DNA from: Rana temporaria
Lineage: Eukaryota; Chordata; Amphibia; Anura; Ranidae
DNA: 64,000 nt
NCBI RefSeq assembly: GCF_905171775.1
Contig: NC_053491.1
Coordinates: 400,227,838-400,291,837, forward strand
Reading direction: 5' to 3'
Shown here piece by piece: positions 42,319-53,480 of the stretch (positions within the stretch are counted from its first letter, which is position 1; each line of letters begins with the position of its first letter). Below the pieces are notes generated by a model. It ran no database searches. It was not told the DNA's origin and saw only the letters and a program-made list of their open reading frames with translations. The translations under genes and the position numbers were made by a program.

Positions 42319-43049
42319 CCACTTGCTTACTGGGCATCTAAACCCCCCCATCCTGCCCACACCAATTTTCAGCTTTTAGCGCTGATGCACTTTGAATAAC
42401 AATTGCGCGGTCATACAACGCTGTACCCAAATTACATATTTTTTTTTTAATCACACAAATAGAGCGTTCTTTTGGTGGTGTTTAATCACCGCTGGGGTTT
42501 TTATTTTTTGCTAAACAAAAAAAGATGGAAAATTGTGAAAAAAAAAAATTAAAATCATGTTTCATATTTTGTTATACAATTTTGCAAGCAGGTAATTTTT
42601 CTCCTTCATTGATATGTACTGATAAGACGGCACTGATGGGTGTTACTGATAGATGGCACTGATTGGTGGCACTGGTAGGTGGTGCTGGTGTGCACTAGTA
42701 GGCGGCACTGTTAGATGGCACTGACAGATGGCACACAGGGGGACAGATAAGCTGGCGGCAGCTTTCCCTGATCGGGACCACGATATCCCTCTATCAGCGT
42801 GAGGAGAAAAAATAGCCGATTACTGGCTCTGTTTACATCACATGATCAGCTGTCATTGGCTGACAGCTGATCACATGGTAAGGGGTCGGGATCGACCCCT
42901 TACTTCCGATCTGTGATCCAGCGAGTCTAATAGACTCGCTGACCACAGAGCGAGCTGTGCACCCTGCAGGCCGCTTGAGCACGGTAGCCTCCCAGCAAAG
43001 TAGGTCCGTGATGTAGCCGTCATTCGGCTATAGCACAGATGTGAAGAGG
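42319..43049 (+). mobile_element. TTAA-type MITE (CCACTT family) with paralogous empty site
   Basis: Ends CCACTTGCTTACTGGGCATC and GTGAAGAGG are flanked by TTAA. The paralogous unit at 41792-41804 reads CATTAAATTGGCC without the insert, so TTAA was duplicated. Interior includes GGTGGCACTGGTAGG-type tandem phrases (42640-42730) and the GATCAGCTGTCATTGGCTGACAGCTGATC palindrome region (42843-42873). Confidence 0.85.
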
Positions 43050-43170
43050 TTAAATTGGCCTTCATATTTGTTTGGGTTTAAGCGACTGAGTTGGCAACCC
43101 TACCTGCATCATTGATATGTCATTATCTGCCTTGGTATGTGATGGCGATATTCCTCTGTAATAATAAATA

Positions 43171-43573
43171 CCATATCGGCGTATACCGCTTACATTTTTG
43201 CCCTGAAAATCAGGGCAAAATCGTGGGTGCACGATATACGCCGATACCCGCTTTCCCGCGCCAAGTTTGAATACTGCGCCGGCATATACCGAGCGCAGTA
43301 CACTCGTATATAGTCGGGCAGGCTCGGCTCCTCTCGCGCTCATGTCATGTCGCTCGGCGCGGGAAAGCGGAGATCGAGCGGGGAGGACGCCGCAGAAGGA
43401 CGCCGGACCCGACGAAGAGGACACCCGAAGCCACAGACGGACGCCGGACCCGACAAGGCCGCCGCGCAAGACACCAAAACTGTAAGTACAAAAATATTTT
43501 TTCCACAGGAATGCGGGTCCACTTTAGGGGTGCGCGCTATACTCCGGAGCGCGCAATACCCCGATAAATATGG
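43171..43573. mobile_element. MITE with CCATATCGGCGTATA-type termini, TA target
   Basis: TA-CCATATCGGCGTATACC at the left and CCCCGATAAATATGG-TA at the right. Interior includes the mirrored CCCTGAAAATCAGGG. Related in style to the 2470 element. A GAC-rich stretch at 43380-43470 gives spurious open frames. Confidence 0.65.
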
Positions 43574-43883
43574 TATATGCCTGAGCTTGTATCAGCAGGT
43601 GTTCATGTACTATTGTACTAATGCAGCAATGCATAAACTTCTCAGAGACAATGTGCCTTGCGCATGGCAATGTCTGCCTTGTATAAGATGGCAATATTCC
43701 TTCTGTAATAGTGAAATGTAATCCTGAGCTTGTATAGACACATTAGACAGGTGTTCATTCTTCACCTATACATAGAGGGGCCCAGCCAGGATACTATGAT
43801 TTCACTCCAAATTTATGATTTTAGTTGTAGAGGAGTCATAGTAACAATTAAACAATGATGTGACCCGGCTGGACAGACATTAT

Positions 43884-44459
43884 GGGGGATTATTTTCTAA
43901 AGGCAAATTCACTGTGAAATTGCACTGAAAGTGCACTTGGAAGTGCAGTCACTGTAGATCTGAGGGAGACATGCAAGGAAAAAAAAAAACAGCATTTTAG
44001 CTTGCACATGATTGGATGATAAAATCAGCAGAGCATCCCCTCCAGGGCCGATCCGCCCTATAGGCTCACTATGCAAGCCACTTAGGGCCCCGCAAAGCTG
44101 CGGAGGGCCCCCCAAATCACTAGAGGCCCCGTCTGGTGAGAAGTCATTTTCGGCCCCTCACCCCGCTTCTCAACTCGCTGGCTGCATGGGAGAAGAGGTA
44201 AGAAGGCAGCACCCCCCGCTTCTTACTTTAATGTAAGATGTAATTTCTGACAGCAGAACACTGTCGGCAATGTCACTATCGGCAGCCCCCCCTGCTTCTC
44301 AACTTTAATGTGACATGTCATTTTGCTTAGGGTCCCAGGGAGGTCAGGATCGGCACTGATCCCCCTCATTTCAGATCTACCCCTTAGATTTACAGCGACT
44401 GCACTTCCAAGTGCACTTTGCGCTTGTAGTTTGCACTTGCCTTTCGTAAATAACCCCCT
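43884..44459. mobile_element. AAGTGCAATTTGCACT-rich palindromic MITE, copy 2
   Basis: Left GGGGGATTATTTTCTAAAGG and right GCCTTTCGTAAATAACCCCC are inverted; CACTTGGAAGTGCAGTC is mirrored. Split by the hAT element at 44043-44358. Confidence 0.75.
44043..44358. mobile_element. hAT element with CAGGGCCGATC termini
   Basis: Ends CAGGGCCGATCCGCC and GTCAGGATCGGCACTG. Flanks ATCCCCTC and ATCCCCCT match as an 8-bp duplication with a shifted or mutated base. Interior GGGCCCC-rich. No transposase. Confidence 0.7.
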
Positions 44460-45130
44460 ATAAGTGGTACTTTAATTGTGACAATCTTTATGGTAAAGCT
44501 GACCTGCACTACTTTGGTCCAACTTTGATGTGAGTTACACAGGCATTCTCTGATATCGCGGTAAAATCTTGCGACTTTAAAGTCACAGTAGTGTGAAAGG
44601 GGCCTTAGGGTTATCCCTTGAAGGTCAGGAGTTGGGGGATGAGGATTTTCCTTAAAGGTCAAAGGTCAGGAGGCCTGGCCTCAGAGGTCAGGAGGTGTGG
44701 TTTCTCTCTATCCAAGCGGGCTTGCCAAGTTACCCTAGTGTAGGAAATACGGCTTCCATGCTTTATAAAACCTGGAGCTTAAATTAGACGTAAAGGCAAT
44801 TTCTTATTTTTTTCCCCTTCATTTTGGATAGTCAGGAAGGGTTACATATGTCCCATTGGGGAGATTTCCCTTCACTTCCTGTCCCATAGCTACAACTGGA
44901 AGTTAGAGGGATGGATGAGAGAAATCCTTATGTACAAAAGTGTGCAGGGAGAGGACACACTATCCACAGAGTCGTATGGACCATGTTGAATTAATAGGCA
45001 AAAATTGCTTACATGGGGGCCTGAATAAAAAATAAATAGATGCCCCCATCCACACAAACAAGGTGAATGAAGGACCCCCCCCTCTCTATTGTCAAGAGGT
45101 GTCCAGTATTTCCATTCAAACAGAAGTCAG
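44460..45130. other. No gene seen; contains MITE remnants
   Basis: A GTGTGAAAGGGGCCTTAG end at 44591-44608 matches the 35188 element. CACTTCCTGTCCCATAGC at about 44873 is shared with 58475 and marks a dispersed repeat. The remainder has no supported frame. Confidence 0.4.
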
Positions 45131-45577
45131 TCTAAAGCCTCATACACACGGACTTCAAACAAACTTTTCAGTGGATTTTTGTTTGAAGGGCTTTGGCCGT
45201 GAACTTGGTATGCATACACACGGCAGGACTTTTTCAACAAACTTTCCCAAAATCACGTGTTTTTTCAGCTCTTTTCTGCTCTTCACTGCCACCCTTTGGT
45301 CAACTTCTGCTATTGTTGGTTGATTTTAACATTGGTTCTGAGCGTACGTGTTTGTACTTTGGACTAAAGTCCGATGGATTTCTGTACACACGATAGGATT
45401 TTGCACCGTAGGACTTTTGTTGCCGAAAGGTTTGTCCATTTTGCAGAGCGAACATTTGTCCGATGAAAACCGAAAAAGTTTGTCCGATAAGGCGTACACA
45501 CGGTCGGATTTTTTTTGAAAACCTGCTCATTTTGAAGTTTGTTGTCAAAAAGTCAGACCGTGTGTATGGACCTTTAT
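45131..45577. mobile_element. GTACACACGA-family MITE, copy 4
   Basis: Begins TAAAGCCTCATACACACGG and ends CCGTGTGTATGGACCTTTA, inverted. Interior CACTGCCACCCTTTGGTC is similar to 13130 and 37010. Confidence 0.8.
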
Positions 45578-45717
45578 CCTATCAAACACGGACGGACACA
45601 CATGGTCCCTGCTGCACCAGCTGAGTTTTGATCCATCTATGGCTAAAGCTTGATAAACATTATAGAATTTTTGTTGTTTTCCAGATACTATCCCCCATTG
45701 CCTGACTTATGTGTGTG

Positions 45718-45960
45718 CAGGGCCGCTGATAGGGGGGGGGGGGGCCCAGCACACAGAGGGGCCCGAACAGCAGGAGTAATCGGTGTGGTCAATCGGAGGG
45801 GCATTTACAGAAATATGCCTGCAGCTAAAAGCTGGTTTCTCTCCCTCCCACCAGCTTTCAGCTGCTGCAGGGAGAGACAGACACAGGGCATTGTTCTGGG
45901 ACCATTGGAGCCCCTCTAGCATCTCTACTTTGTGCATGCTCCCAAACTGAACTACAAGCT
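45718..45960. mobile_element. hAT-like fragment (CAGGGCCGC family)
   Basis: CAGGGCCGCTGATAGGGG followed by a G tract and GGGGCCC resembles the left end of 28288. The second terminus is not identified. Confidence 0.45.
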
Positions 45961-46385
45961 TACATGCAGCTGTTCCCAGTGCAGCACACACAGGCAGCAC
46001 GAGAAACATAGAACCAAAGCAACATCTTGGTAGCTGCTATCAATCTCCTCTGTGGAGAAGGGGGAGAGGCCTGATTGCATACAATTTTGAAAGTGTTTAG
46101 GTTTGACCTCATATTTATATGGTTTTGGTAAATCTAAAAAAAAGTTGTACAAAAATTGTATAGTTTGTAGCCCACTTAACAGTAGTTAAAGGCATAATTT
46201 GTTTTTCTTTAAAATAATAAATATATCACACTTGCCTGCTCCTGATATTGCTCCTGAGCGGCCCCTTACCTCCTTTCTAGGGTCCCCTGCCAGTGCTGTC
46301 TGCTCCTCCTCTTCCCTGAGTGCCCCCTCAGCAAGGTTTGCTATGGGTGCACTCATACAATCGGTTCGCTGGTGTGAAAGGTGCC

Positions 46386-47184
46386 TAATGGCCGCATACA
46401 CGATCCAAATATCGTGCGACAGATCATACGACCTTTTTTTGTTTAATATGCAAGTAGAAATTGAATAGATTACTAAAAACACAAATTCTCGTATGACAAA
46501 TCGGAAGTGATGTCATGTGTTGTAGTGTATGGCCTTGTACACACGACCCGACATGTCCGATGAAAACGGTCCGCGGACCGTTTTCATCGGACATGTCTGC
46601 TGGCAGAATTTGGTCTGATGTGTGTACACACCATCAGATCAAATTCCCCGCGGACAGAAAACGCGGCGACGATGACGCGGCGACGTGCGCGAACCCGGAA
46701 GTTCAATGCTTCCACGCATGCGTCGAATCACTTTGACGCATGCACGGGATTTCGGGCCAGCGGACATATCCGATGAGTCGTACTGACCATCGGACATGTC
46801 CGACGGACAGCTTTCCAGCGGACATATTTCTTGGCATGCTAAGAAACTTTTGTCCGCTGGAAACCTGTCCGCTCGGCCAGGAATTCGGTCCGCTAGGCCC
46901 TACACACGGTCGGACATGTCCGCGGACCAGTTTCAGCAGACATGTTTGGTCGTGTGTACGAATCCTTTTTGTATTGTATTTTCAGACGACGGCTATACTG
47001 ACTTAATGAAAATCTTACAATCTGGTATTGTACGTTTTTTTGTGCTTGTCCGATCGAATAATATCGGATAAACTGTCATGATCGTCTCTTGAAAGTAGTG
47101 TACACATGATCCGAAAATCGTATGATTCTTCCTCGGACGACATTTTTCACCCGATTATTCGGATCGTGGGTACGGGCCATTAGG
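46386..47184. mobile_element. GTACACACGA-family MITE, outer copy with a nested relative
   Basis: Outer ends TAATGGCCGCATACACGATCC and GGATCGTGGGTACGGGCCATTA (partly quoted) are inverted. Inside, another member starts TATGGCCTTGTACACACGACC near 46530 and ends GGTCGTGTGTACGAATCC at about 46966. CGATGAAAACGGTCC near 46559 is part of a palindrome with CGGACCGTTTTCATCGG. Confidence 0.7.
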
Positions 47185-47489
47185 GAGACACCAACATCAA
47201 TAAAAACCTGACAGGTGTTCTAATCCTTCCCCACTCTATCCAAAACTAAATCAATTCCATTGCACTTTACAAAGTGTATACACCATGTCTCAATAATGCT
47301 GCTAACAATCTAAAGGTCAGAGTTGCTTTTGGGAGGAAGTTGCCAAACAGTCTGTGATGCTGTGCTAGTGGCAAACAGGTTGACAGATAAAAAATTGTTG
47401 TGGAATGACCTTATCGGTAAACTGCAGCTCATTCATTGACCAATCAGCCACCTGGGGGTGTGGTCAGATATTGCTATAACTGCTGTGTA

Positions 47490-47763
47490 AAGTTGTCCAT
47501 ACATGGATTGAAAAATGTGTCCGGTTCTGCATGGACGGGCCAACATTCGAAACGTGTGGCCACTGCAGTCTACTGAATAGACTTCTGTTCAACCGCCCTG
47601 TCAGATAAAAGCTGCTCAATCAACGCTCCCCACTGTCAGAATACAATCGTGCGACAGGGAGGATTCCCCAATCCACCTTGAATGTGTGTATGTATGGGAA
47701 AGAATTGGTTCAGTTGTTTTTAACCAACTGTTGAATGAAAAAACGTACCCATGTATGGCCAGC
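47490..47763. mobile_element. MITE with GTCCATACATGG termini
   Basis: GTTGTCCATACATGGATTG at the left and CCCATGTATGGCCAGC at the right are inverted. Interior ACTGAATAGACTTCTGTTC and CAGTTGTTTTTAACCAACTG palindrome. Confidence 0.6.
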
Positions 47764-47877
47764 GGAAGTCTAACAGCTGGTAGGGATGCTTGGATCACAA
47801 GACTGGCTGCAGAGAGCTTCAATTCCTTATACAAGTAAAACAAAGCTCAATTTATATACAGTTGTGCTCAAAAGTTT

Positions 47878-48816
47878 AATGTGAAAAAAGGGGAAAACTG
47901 CGCTAATCTGAAAGTAAAATAAAGGCAAAGCAGCTACACAAACAATGTGACAAAAATTGGAAAACAATGGTGAAAAAATATGCAGCGCTAATAAAAATAA
48001 ATGAGGAACCATGGACAAATAAATGAATATAACAGATGCCCCAGTTGAAGTCCAGTTGGACGAAACGCGTCGGGATTGGTACACCTGCTCTCCATATTGC
48101 TTTTACCTTTGTTATGCTACAGTGATCACTTTTATGTATATTGGTTTTATTATAGTAAAACCTTAACCCTTTTTTACCTGCACCATCCGGAGCTTTGTTT
48201 TTTCTTTTTTCCTGCATGTCCTGCTGGGTTACTAAGTTTTTCATACTCCAAGATTGTGTCCACCGTCTCTGAGTGGATACCACTTTGTCATCATCGATTG
48301 CCGCTTTGGAACAAGCAGACTTCTGTCCTTGCCTTCGAATCTGAGTCTGAGCGAATCCACCCAAGGTGAAGTTCCAGTCTAGGACTACAGCCTCATATCT
48401 GGATATCCTGCTGGGAATCTACCATTGGGTTTGCATCCAGCTTGGCCGATTCGGGTGGAGTCCTTCCATGCGCATATGATCTGTTGTCGCTGACAAGCAG
48501 ATCCACGTCATTCGGTAAGAGTATTCCATCTACTCCTGTTTTTTCGTGCAGAATGTCCCTTCTAGGATGATGATGTGGCCATACATTTTCTACTGACGGA
48601 CTTTTGTTTGTCTTTGGTGCTTCTTTATTAACCAATGGACACTCCCTCATGTGCTACTGTGGTTTAATTACGTCCATTTATTTATTCACGGTTCTTCACT
48701 TATTTTGCTTATAAGTGTCTTTACCAGCGCCACGGACCTTTGGCGCTTTCATTATCACTAATGGACACTCATTCACGTGCTACTGTGGTCTAGTTATATT
48801 CATTTATTTGTCCATG
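47878..48816 (+). mobile_element. Retroposed PLE-like segment with 14-bp target duplication
   Basis: GTGCTCAAAAGTTT occurs at both edges (47864-47877 and 48817-48830), so the 939-bp segment was inserted into the Tc1-like sequence. It carries GGACGAAACGCGTC at about 48058 with GTCC-AGTT-GGAC ahead of it, resembling hammerhead helix II and the distal core. Two 3' phrases (AATGGACACTC...GTGCTACTGTGG) repeat about 120 bp apart (48640 and 48760). No coding region. Assignment to PLE is by motif similarity only. Confidence 0.55.
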
Positions 48817-48919
48817 GTGCTCAAAAGTTTGCATACCCTGGCAGAAATTGAGAAATTTTGGCATTAATATTGAAAATATGACAATCATGCTAAAAAACTG
48901 TCTTTTTATTTAAGGATAG

Positions 48920-50947
48920 TGTAGCGCCCTGCTCCCAAAGACTGGACGCTATGCTAAATTTAGTGGGTGTCTGAGCCGATAATGTGGCTCAGACTGTATG
49001 ATTTTTTTCTAAATCAGCCTCTGTCCTGGCAGTGGCTCTGCCTGATAGCATTTTCCCTCTGTTGCCTGTAGGTAACAGAGGCCACAGGCCAGTGTTGGAA
49101 CAAGGGCAAGCCATAGGTCATTGAGGATCTTTCCTCGGGAACAGCCCAGTGGCAGTGGTGCCCCGCTGTGCATGCTGAGAAGGGATACTTAAGGGGCAGA
49201 TGTAATATTTTGGGGTCCTTCGCCTCGTTGGCCCTCCTGGCACGAGGTATGTGTTGTGTGATTCCCAGCCTCTGGACCACGTTGGCCCGAGGCTGCATCT
49301 CTACTAGTTATGCTGGCTGGGGCCTACAAATCAAGAGGGATCCTAAGCTGTCCATCTAAGTGAGGGAAGCTACACTTAATGAAGGAAACCAGGGAAGGAC
49401 CTGCCCTGGAGGAGACCAAGCAGAAGGCTTATGTCTCGGGATAGGCCTGGTGACCTTATTAACCACTTGAGATCCGCGCTATAGACGAAATACGTCCGCA
49501 GCGCGGCTCTCAAGTGCCAAGTGGCCGTTTAAAAACGGCCTTTATGTGCATTACCCGCGCGCGCCACTGGGTGGCGCGCGGCGGGTAAAAACTGTCCCGA
49601 CGCATCGCCGAAGACCCGATGCGTGTACCTGGCGGCCGCGATGTCCGCCGGGTACACGCGATCGTCGGTGACACGGCAGGTGACAGCAGGGACGTGGAGC
49701 TCTGTGTGTAAACACAGAGCTCCACGTGCTGTCAGAGGAGAGGAGACCGATCTGTGTCTCTTGTACATAGAGACACAGCATCGGTCCCCTCCCCCAGTCA
49801 CCCCCCTCCCCCCACACAGTTATAACACACCCAGGCTACACATTTAACCCCTTCCTCACCCCCTAGTGTTAACCCCTTCACTGCCAGTCACATTTATACA
49901 GTAATTAGTGCATTTTTATAGCACTGATCGCCGTATAAATGTGAATGGCGCCAAATTTGTGTCAAAAGTGTCCGATACGTCCGCCGCAATATCCCAGTCC
50001 CAATAAAAATCGCAGATCGCCGCCATTACTAGTAAAAAAAAAAATAAAAAAAATCATAATTCTGTTCCCCATTTTGTAGGCGCTATAACTTTTGCGCAAA
50101 CCAGTCGCTTATTGTGATTTTTTTTTTTTTTTTACAAAAATACGTCGAAAAATACGTATCGGCCTTAACTGAGAAAAAAAATTGTTTTTTAAAAAAAAAT
50201 TGGGATATTTATTATAGCAACAAGTAAAAAAAATATATATTTTTTTTAAATTGTTGCTCTTTTTTTGTTTATAGCGCAAAAAATAAAAACCGCAGAGGTG
50301 ATCAAATACCACCAAAAGAAAGCTCTATTTGTGGGGAAAAAAGGACGCCAATTTTGTTTGGGAGCCACGTCGCACGACCGCGCAATTGTCAGTTAAAGCG
50401 ACGCAGTGCCGGACGCTGAGATTTCGCCTGGGAACGAAGGGGGTTTATGTGCCCAGTAAGCAAGTGGTTAAGGAGGGATCCACAACTCAAGTTCTACAGT
50501 TCGCCGGGTCGGCTCAAAGGCTCTTTAACTGTAAGGCTGGAAGTTCCGGTATTACATCCTGTGGCAGAGGATTCCGGACTGATCAAATTTGTTCTCAGTC
50601 AGTGTGTGGCAAAGACTGTTGTCGAACTAGTTCGTGCTTCATTCCGGCTGCTAGGCCAGGTGAGAGGGGTCTATACGGGTGAGCAATACCCACTCAAGAG
50701 TGGACTGGTGAATGACTTTGGAGTTTAGGGGATTTTCCCCAGTGATCTGTACCGTGTACCTGAACCTTTCCTTCCCCTTCAACCTTCTACCTTCACAAGT
50801 TTTTCAGCAAAATAATAAAACCTGACCGAGGTTTTACATCTTGTGTGAACATTGGAGTTCTTGTAGACTTCTTTCCCTAGACGACGAATGTTGAGGTAAC
50901 GTGCAGACCCAAAACTAACCAGCAGCTCCTACGGGGGTAGTGCTACA
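48920..50947 (+). mobile_element. Solo LTR with ATAG duplication, carrying a nested MITE
   Basis: It starts TGTAGCGCCC and ends GTAGTGCTACA, a TG...CA pair with inverted TGTAG/CTACA tips, flanked by ATAG (48916-48919, 50948-50951). AATAATAAAACC at 50812 is a candidate polyadenylation region. Without the nested MITE (49463-50467) it is about 1.02 kb, a normal LTR size. A related LTR end is at 54905-55818. Superfamily (gypsy-like or endogenous retrovirus) is undetermined. Confidence 0.75.
49463..50467 (-). mobile_element. TTAA-type MITE (CCACTT family), complete copy
   Basis: Flanked by TTAA (49459-49462, 50468-50471), ends CCACTTGAGATCCGC and AGTAAGCAAGTGG. Interior is the inverse of the 11977 copy: GGGGTTAACACTAGG appears as CCTAGTGTTAACCCC at about 49862, and AGACACAGCATCGGTC near 49770. 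Confidence 0.85.
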
Positions 50948-51194
50948 ATAGCAATCACATGAAGCCATTTATTATCACATAGTTTTTTTGGATCCTTTTT
51001 AAATCATAATAACAAATGCCTAAATGGCCCTGATAAAGTTTACATACCCTGGAATGTTTGGCCTTGGTTCAGACACAAGGTGGCACATACAGGTTAAAAT
51101 GGCAATTAAAGGTTAATTTCCCACATTTGTGGCTTTTTAAAGCGCAATTAGTGTCTGTGTATAAATGGTCAATGAGTTTGTTAGCTCTCACATG

Positions 51195-52487
51195 TGTAGC
51201 GCCCCCTTGCTTTCAGCATGGGCACTACGCCTAAATTTAGTGGGAAGGGAGAGTTACTTTGCTCCCTTCCAGTGTTTGTTTAAATTTGACTGGGGAAAAC
51301 TGAGGAAACTTATTGGGCATGACAAGGCCGTTGCTTCAGCCAGAGACAGGGTTTACCTTCCCTCTGAGGCTGAGGATTCCTCGGAGCTTGACCGCTGGTC
51401 AGAGGGTTCTCAAACGGACGGTGGCGACCTCCCCGATCAATTGTTCGAGCCCCGATTCCCGGAGCAGCAGGGCTTCGGGGAATGTCGGGTCCCGGGGAGT
51501 AGAAGGAGGAAAAAGCGCCCTGTCCAGGGCACATCCGGTGGCCCGTGTTTGCCATAAGGAGCGGGTGAGCCTATTGTGTACTGTTTTGTTTGGCTAGACT
51601 CAATGTTCCTCCAGCCCAGGACAAGCTGTCCCATCTGGGATGCTGATGCTCCCGCTGTCGGGCCCTGTGTATAATCAGGCAACCTGCCTAGTTGTATTGA
51701 TTTCGGGGGGAAAAAAAGGGCAGTTACGGACAAGTATGCCCCACTCCAGCTAACATTTTTTTTCTTTTTCCCAGTTTCCCCTTTCTCTCCCCCCCCCCCC
51801 TTTTACTTCTCCAGAACCACAAGAACTATTGTGCAAGAACTCTTGGGAGGGTTTGGGTTCAGCCAGTTAGAGTGGGGACTTGGTCAACCTTTCTGCAGCA
51901 GTTTTGGAGCGTTTCACCAGGAGAAATAACTGTTTTTTTTTTCCTTCCATTTTGTATTCACTTCCCTTTGCTGCTATTTTGGCATTTTTGGATTTGTGAC
52001 TGTTGCAGTACCAGCGCACTGACCACTAGGGGCAGGGTTCTGCATCGTTCCTCATAGAATAATACCATTATATTTTTATTCGCATGATTCTTGCACAGAG
52101 TTTTCCCCCACAGCACTTATAGCTTAGAGCTCTTTGGGGGAGGAGACTTTGCGTTCAGGGTTGAGCGTGCAGTCTCAATCCCAACCTTAGAGGTTGTAAA
52201 TATTAGAGAGATATTGTACTTCCTGTATGTTTTTTTTTTTTTTCCATGCAGGACCTTTTCTGGACCCACCTGTTGTCGATCACTGCGGAGAATGGGCAGA
52301 TAGATAGCAGGGTTGTGTATGTCGTATGTCTTAGGCCGTTTTAAGAATCGTATTACCATGTGTGTAATCTGTCCTCTCTTCTTTTCTTCCGTGGTTTCTT
52401 TCTTTTTTTTTTGCAGGTATCAGGTCAGCATTCGGGCTCGAATGCTTTCAGACACTGGGGACAGTGTCATTTCAAGTGGGGGGAGTA
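51195..52487 (+). mobile_element. LTR retroelement remnant: LTR start plus internal region
   Basis: The first ~100 bases (TGTAGCGCCCCCTTGC...) are repeated at 52488, as expected for two LTRs of one element. The rest of the 5' LTR and the primer-binding region are gone. At 52474-52487 AAGTGGGGGGAGTA lies directly before the 3' LTR, a good polypurine tract. An internal frame is described separately. Poly-C (51790) and T-rich tracts follow. Confidence 0.6.
51285..51557 (+). pseudogene. Internal ORF remnant of the LTR element
   Basis: About 90 open codons, acidic then basic (EAEDSSELDRWSEGSQTDGG..., ending near RRRKKRP), with no polymerase, protease or integrase signature. Its position between LTR copies suggests a retroelement protein remnant. 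The opening Met of the longer frame lies in Tc1 and LTR sequence and is not meaningful. Function unknown. Confidence 0.3.
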
Positions 52488-52760
52488 TGTAGCGCCCCCT
52501 TGCTTTCAGCATGGGCACTACACCTACATTTAGTGGGAAGGGAGAGTTACTTTGCTCCCTTCCAGTGTTTGTTTACATTTGGGACCTCTGTCATTCTGGA
52601 AATGTCCACTGGGTCAGTCTGCGGTCAGGGAGTGCAATGCCACCCCTGGCCGGCAGCTGGCGCCAGAGGGGTTCTAGCAGAACAGATCTTCTCTCAGCAG
52701 CCAATTAGAGGCAGCTAAAAAAGGTTACTGGCTTGCTCTTCCAAGTGACATTGGCCCTGA
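52488..52760 (+). repeat. 3' LTR fragment of the same element
   Basis: Repeats the 51195 start for about 100 bp (CACTAC, TTTAGTGGGAAGGGAGAG, TCCCTTCCAGTGTTTGTTT), then continues with LTR sequence not present in the first copy. No terminal CTACA is found, so it is 3'-truncated. Confidence 0.55.
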
Positions 52761-53274
52761 AACTATGCAAGTATTATCAAATGAGAGGTCAATCAACCAC
52801 TGTTCCAGGAATCCCTAGTAATCTCTGGAGGCTGCATTTGATGGGTGCTTCATTAGGTGGGGTATACTTGGGCAGAGCAAAGAGGGCGTCAAATGAGGTT
52901 TCGCCTAGGGTGTCAAAAATCCTTGCACCAGCCCTGTGTGTAGAAGTACATGCCGTAGAGGAAATATGTCCTCCTGAAACCACCAGTAGAAAGGGAAGTG
53001 AAAACAACAAGGCATTAGGCAGAGAACATCAGAAAACAGATCAGTAGATGTTTGTAGTAACAGGATTCATTGTGGTTATCAACTTCTCTTTTTCTTTCAT
53101 TGCGGGAAGGCACACCAAACTATTTCATACCATGGTGTTTCTTGTGATTTTTGCTTTTATTGCATCGTACCTTTTTTCCCTTTTAAACCATGTTGTAAAG
53201 CGGTTAATTTTGTATTGCTGTGTGTTTGGAATATGTAAAAAAATTGAAATTACTCTGCTGCTGTATGAAGTACA
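52761..53274. other. No gene seen
   Basis: A 110-codon plus frame (53048-53380) is rich in Phe, Ile and Val, looks membrane-like and ends inside the next MITE. It has no recognised domain and is probably chance in T-rich DNA. Confidence 0.35.
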
Positions 53275-53480
53275 TGGTGGGCCATTTATATGGATCCACC
53301 CGGGTGGGCCATTTATATGGATACACCTTAATAAAATAGGAATGGTTGGTGATATTTACTTCCTGTTTGTGGCAATTTAGTATATGTAAGGGGGGGAAAC
53401 TTTTCCAGATGGGTGGTGACCATGGCGGCAACCATTCCCATTTTATTAAGGTGTATCCATATAAATTGCCCACCCTGTAT
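53275..53480. mobile_element. MITE with GGTGGGCCATTTATATGG termini
   Basis: GGTGGGCCATTTATATGGAT occurs twice in tandem at the left (53277 and 53305). The right end CCATATAAATTGCCCACCC is the inverse. GGATACACCTTAATAAAAT is mirrored. Confidence 0.75.

Larger units (their letters stand above)
41851..43765. repeat. Local array of diverged ~200-bp units, interrupted by two MITEs
   Basis: Phrases GATATTTCTCTGTAATGTT, ATGCCTGTCCTTG, AGGCAGGTGTTCAT and TGCATACACTTCTCAG recur at about 41870, 42050, 43145, 43570 and 43700. CCGGGTTACAAAG at 41955 is seen once. These look like degraded tandem copies of one repeat, broken by 42319-43049 and 43171-43573. Confidence 0.6.
47855..51194 (+). mobile_element. 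Tc1-like transposon 5' end, split by two retroelement insertions
   Basis: Pieces at 47855-47877, 48831-48919 and 50952-51194 join into a Tc1-type 5' end: TACAGTTGTGCTCAAAAG, GTTTGCATACCCTGG, ATTTTGGCATTAATATTG, then AAGCCATTTATTATCACATAG and GTCAATGAGTTTGTTAGC. The sequence stops at 51194 before any transposase frame. Confidence 0.7.

Noticed and set aside
43267..43721. GAC-rich ORFs near 43.4 kb
   Set aside because: They fall within the CCATATCGGCG MITE and have repeat-like composition without a domain.
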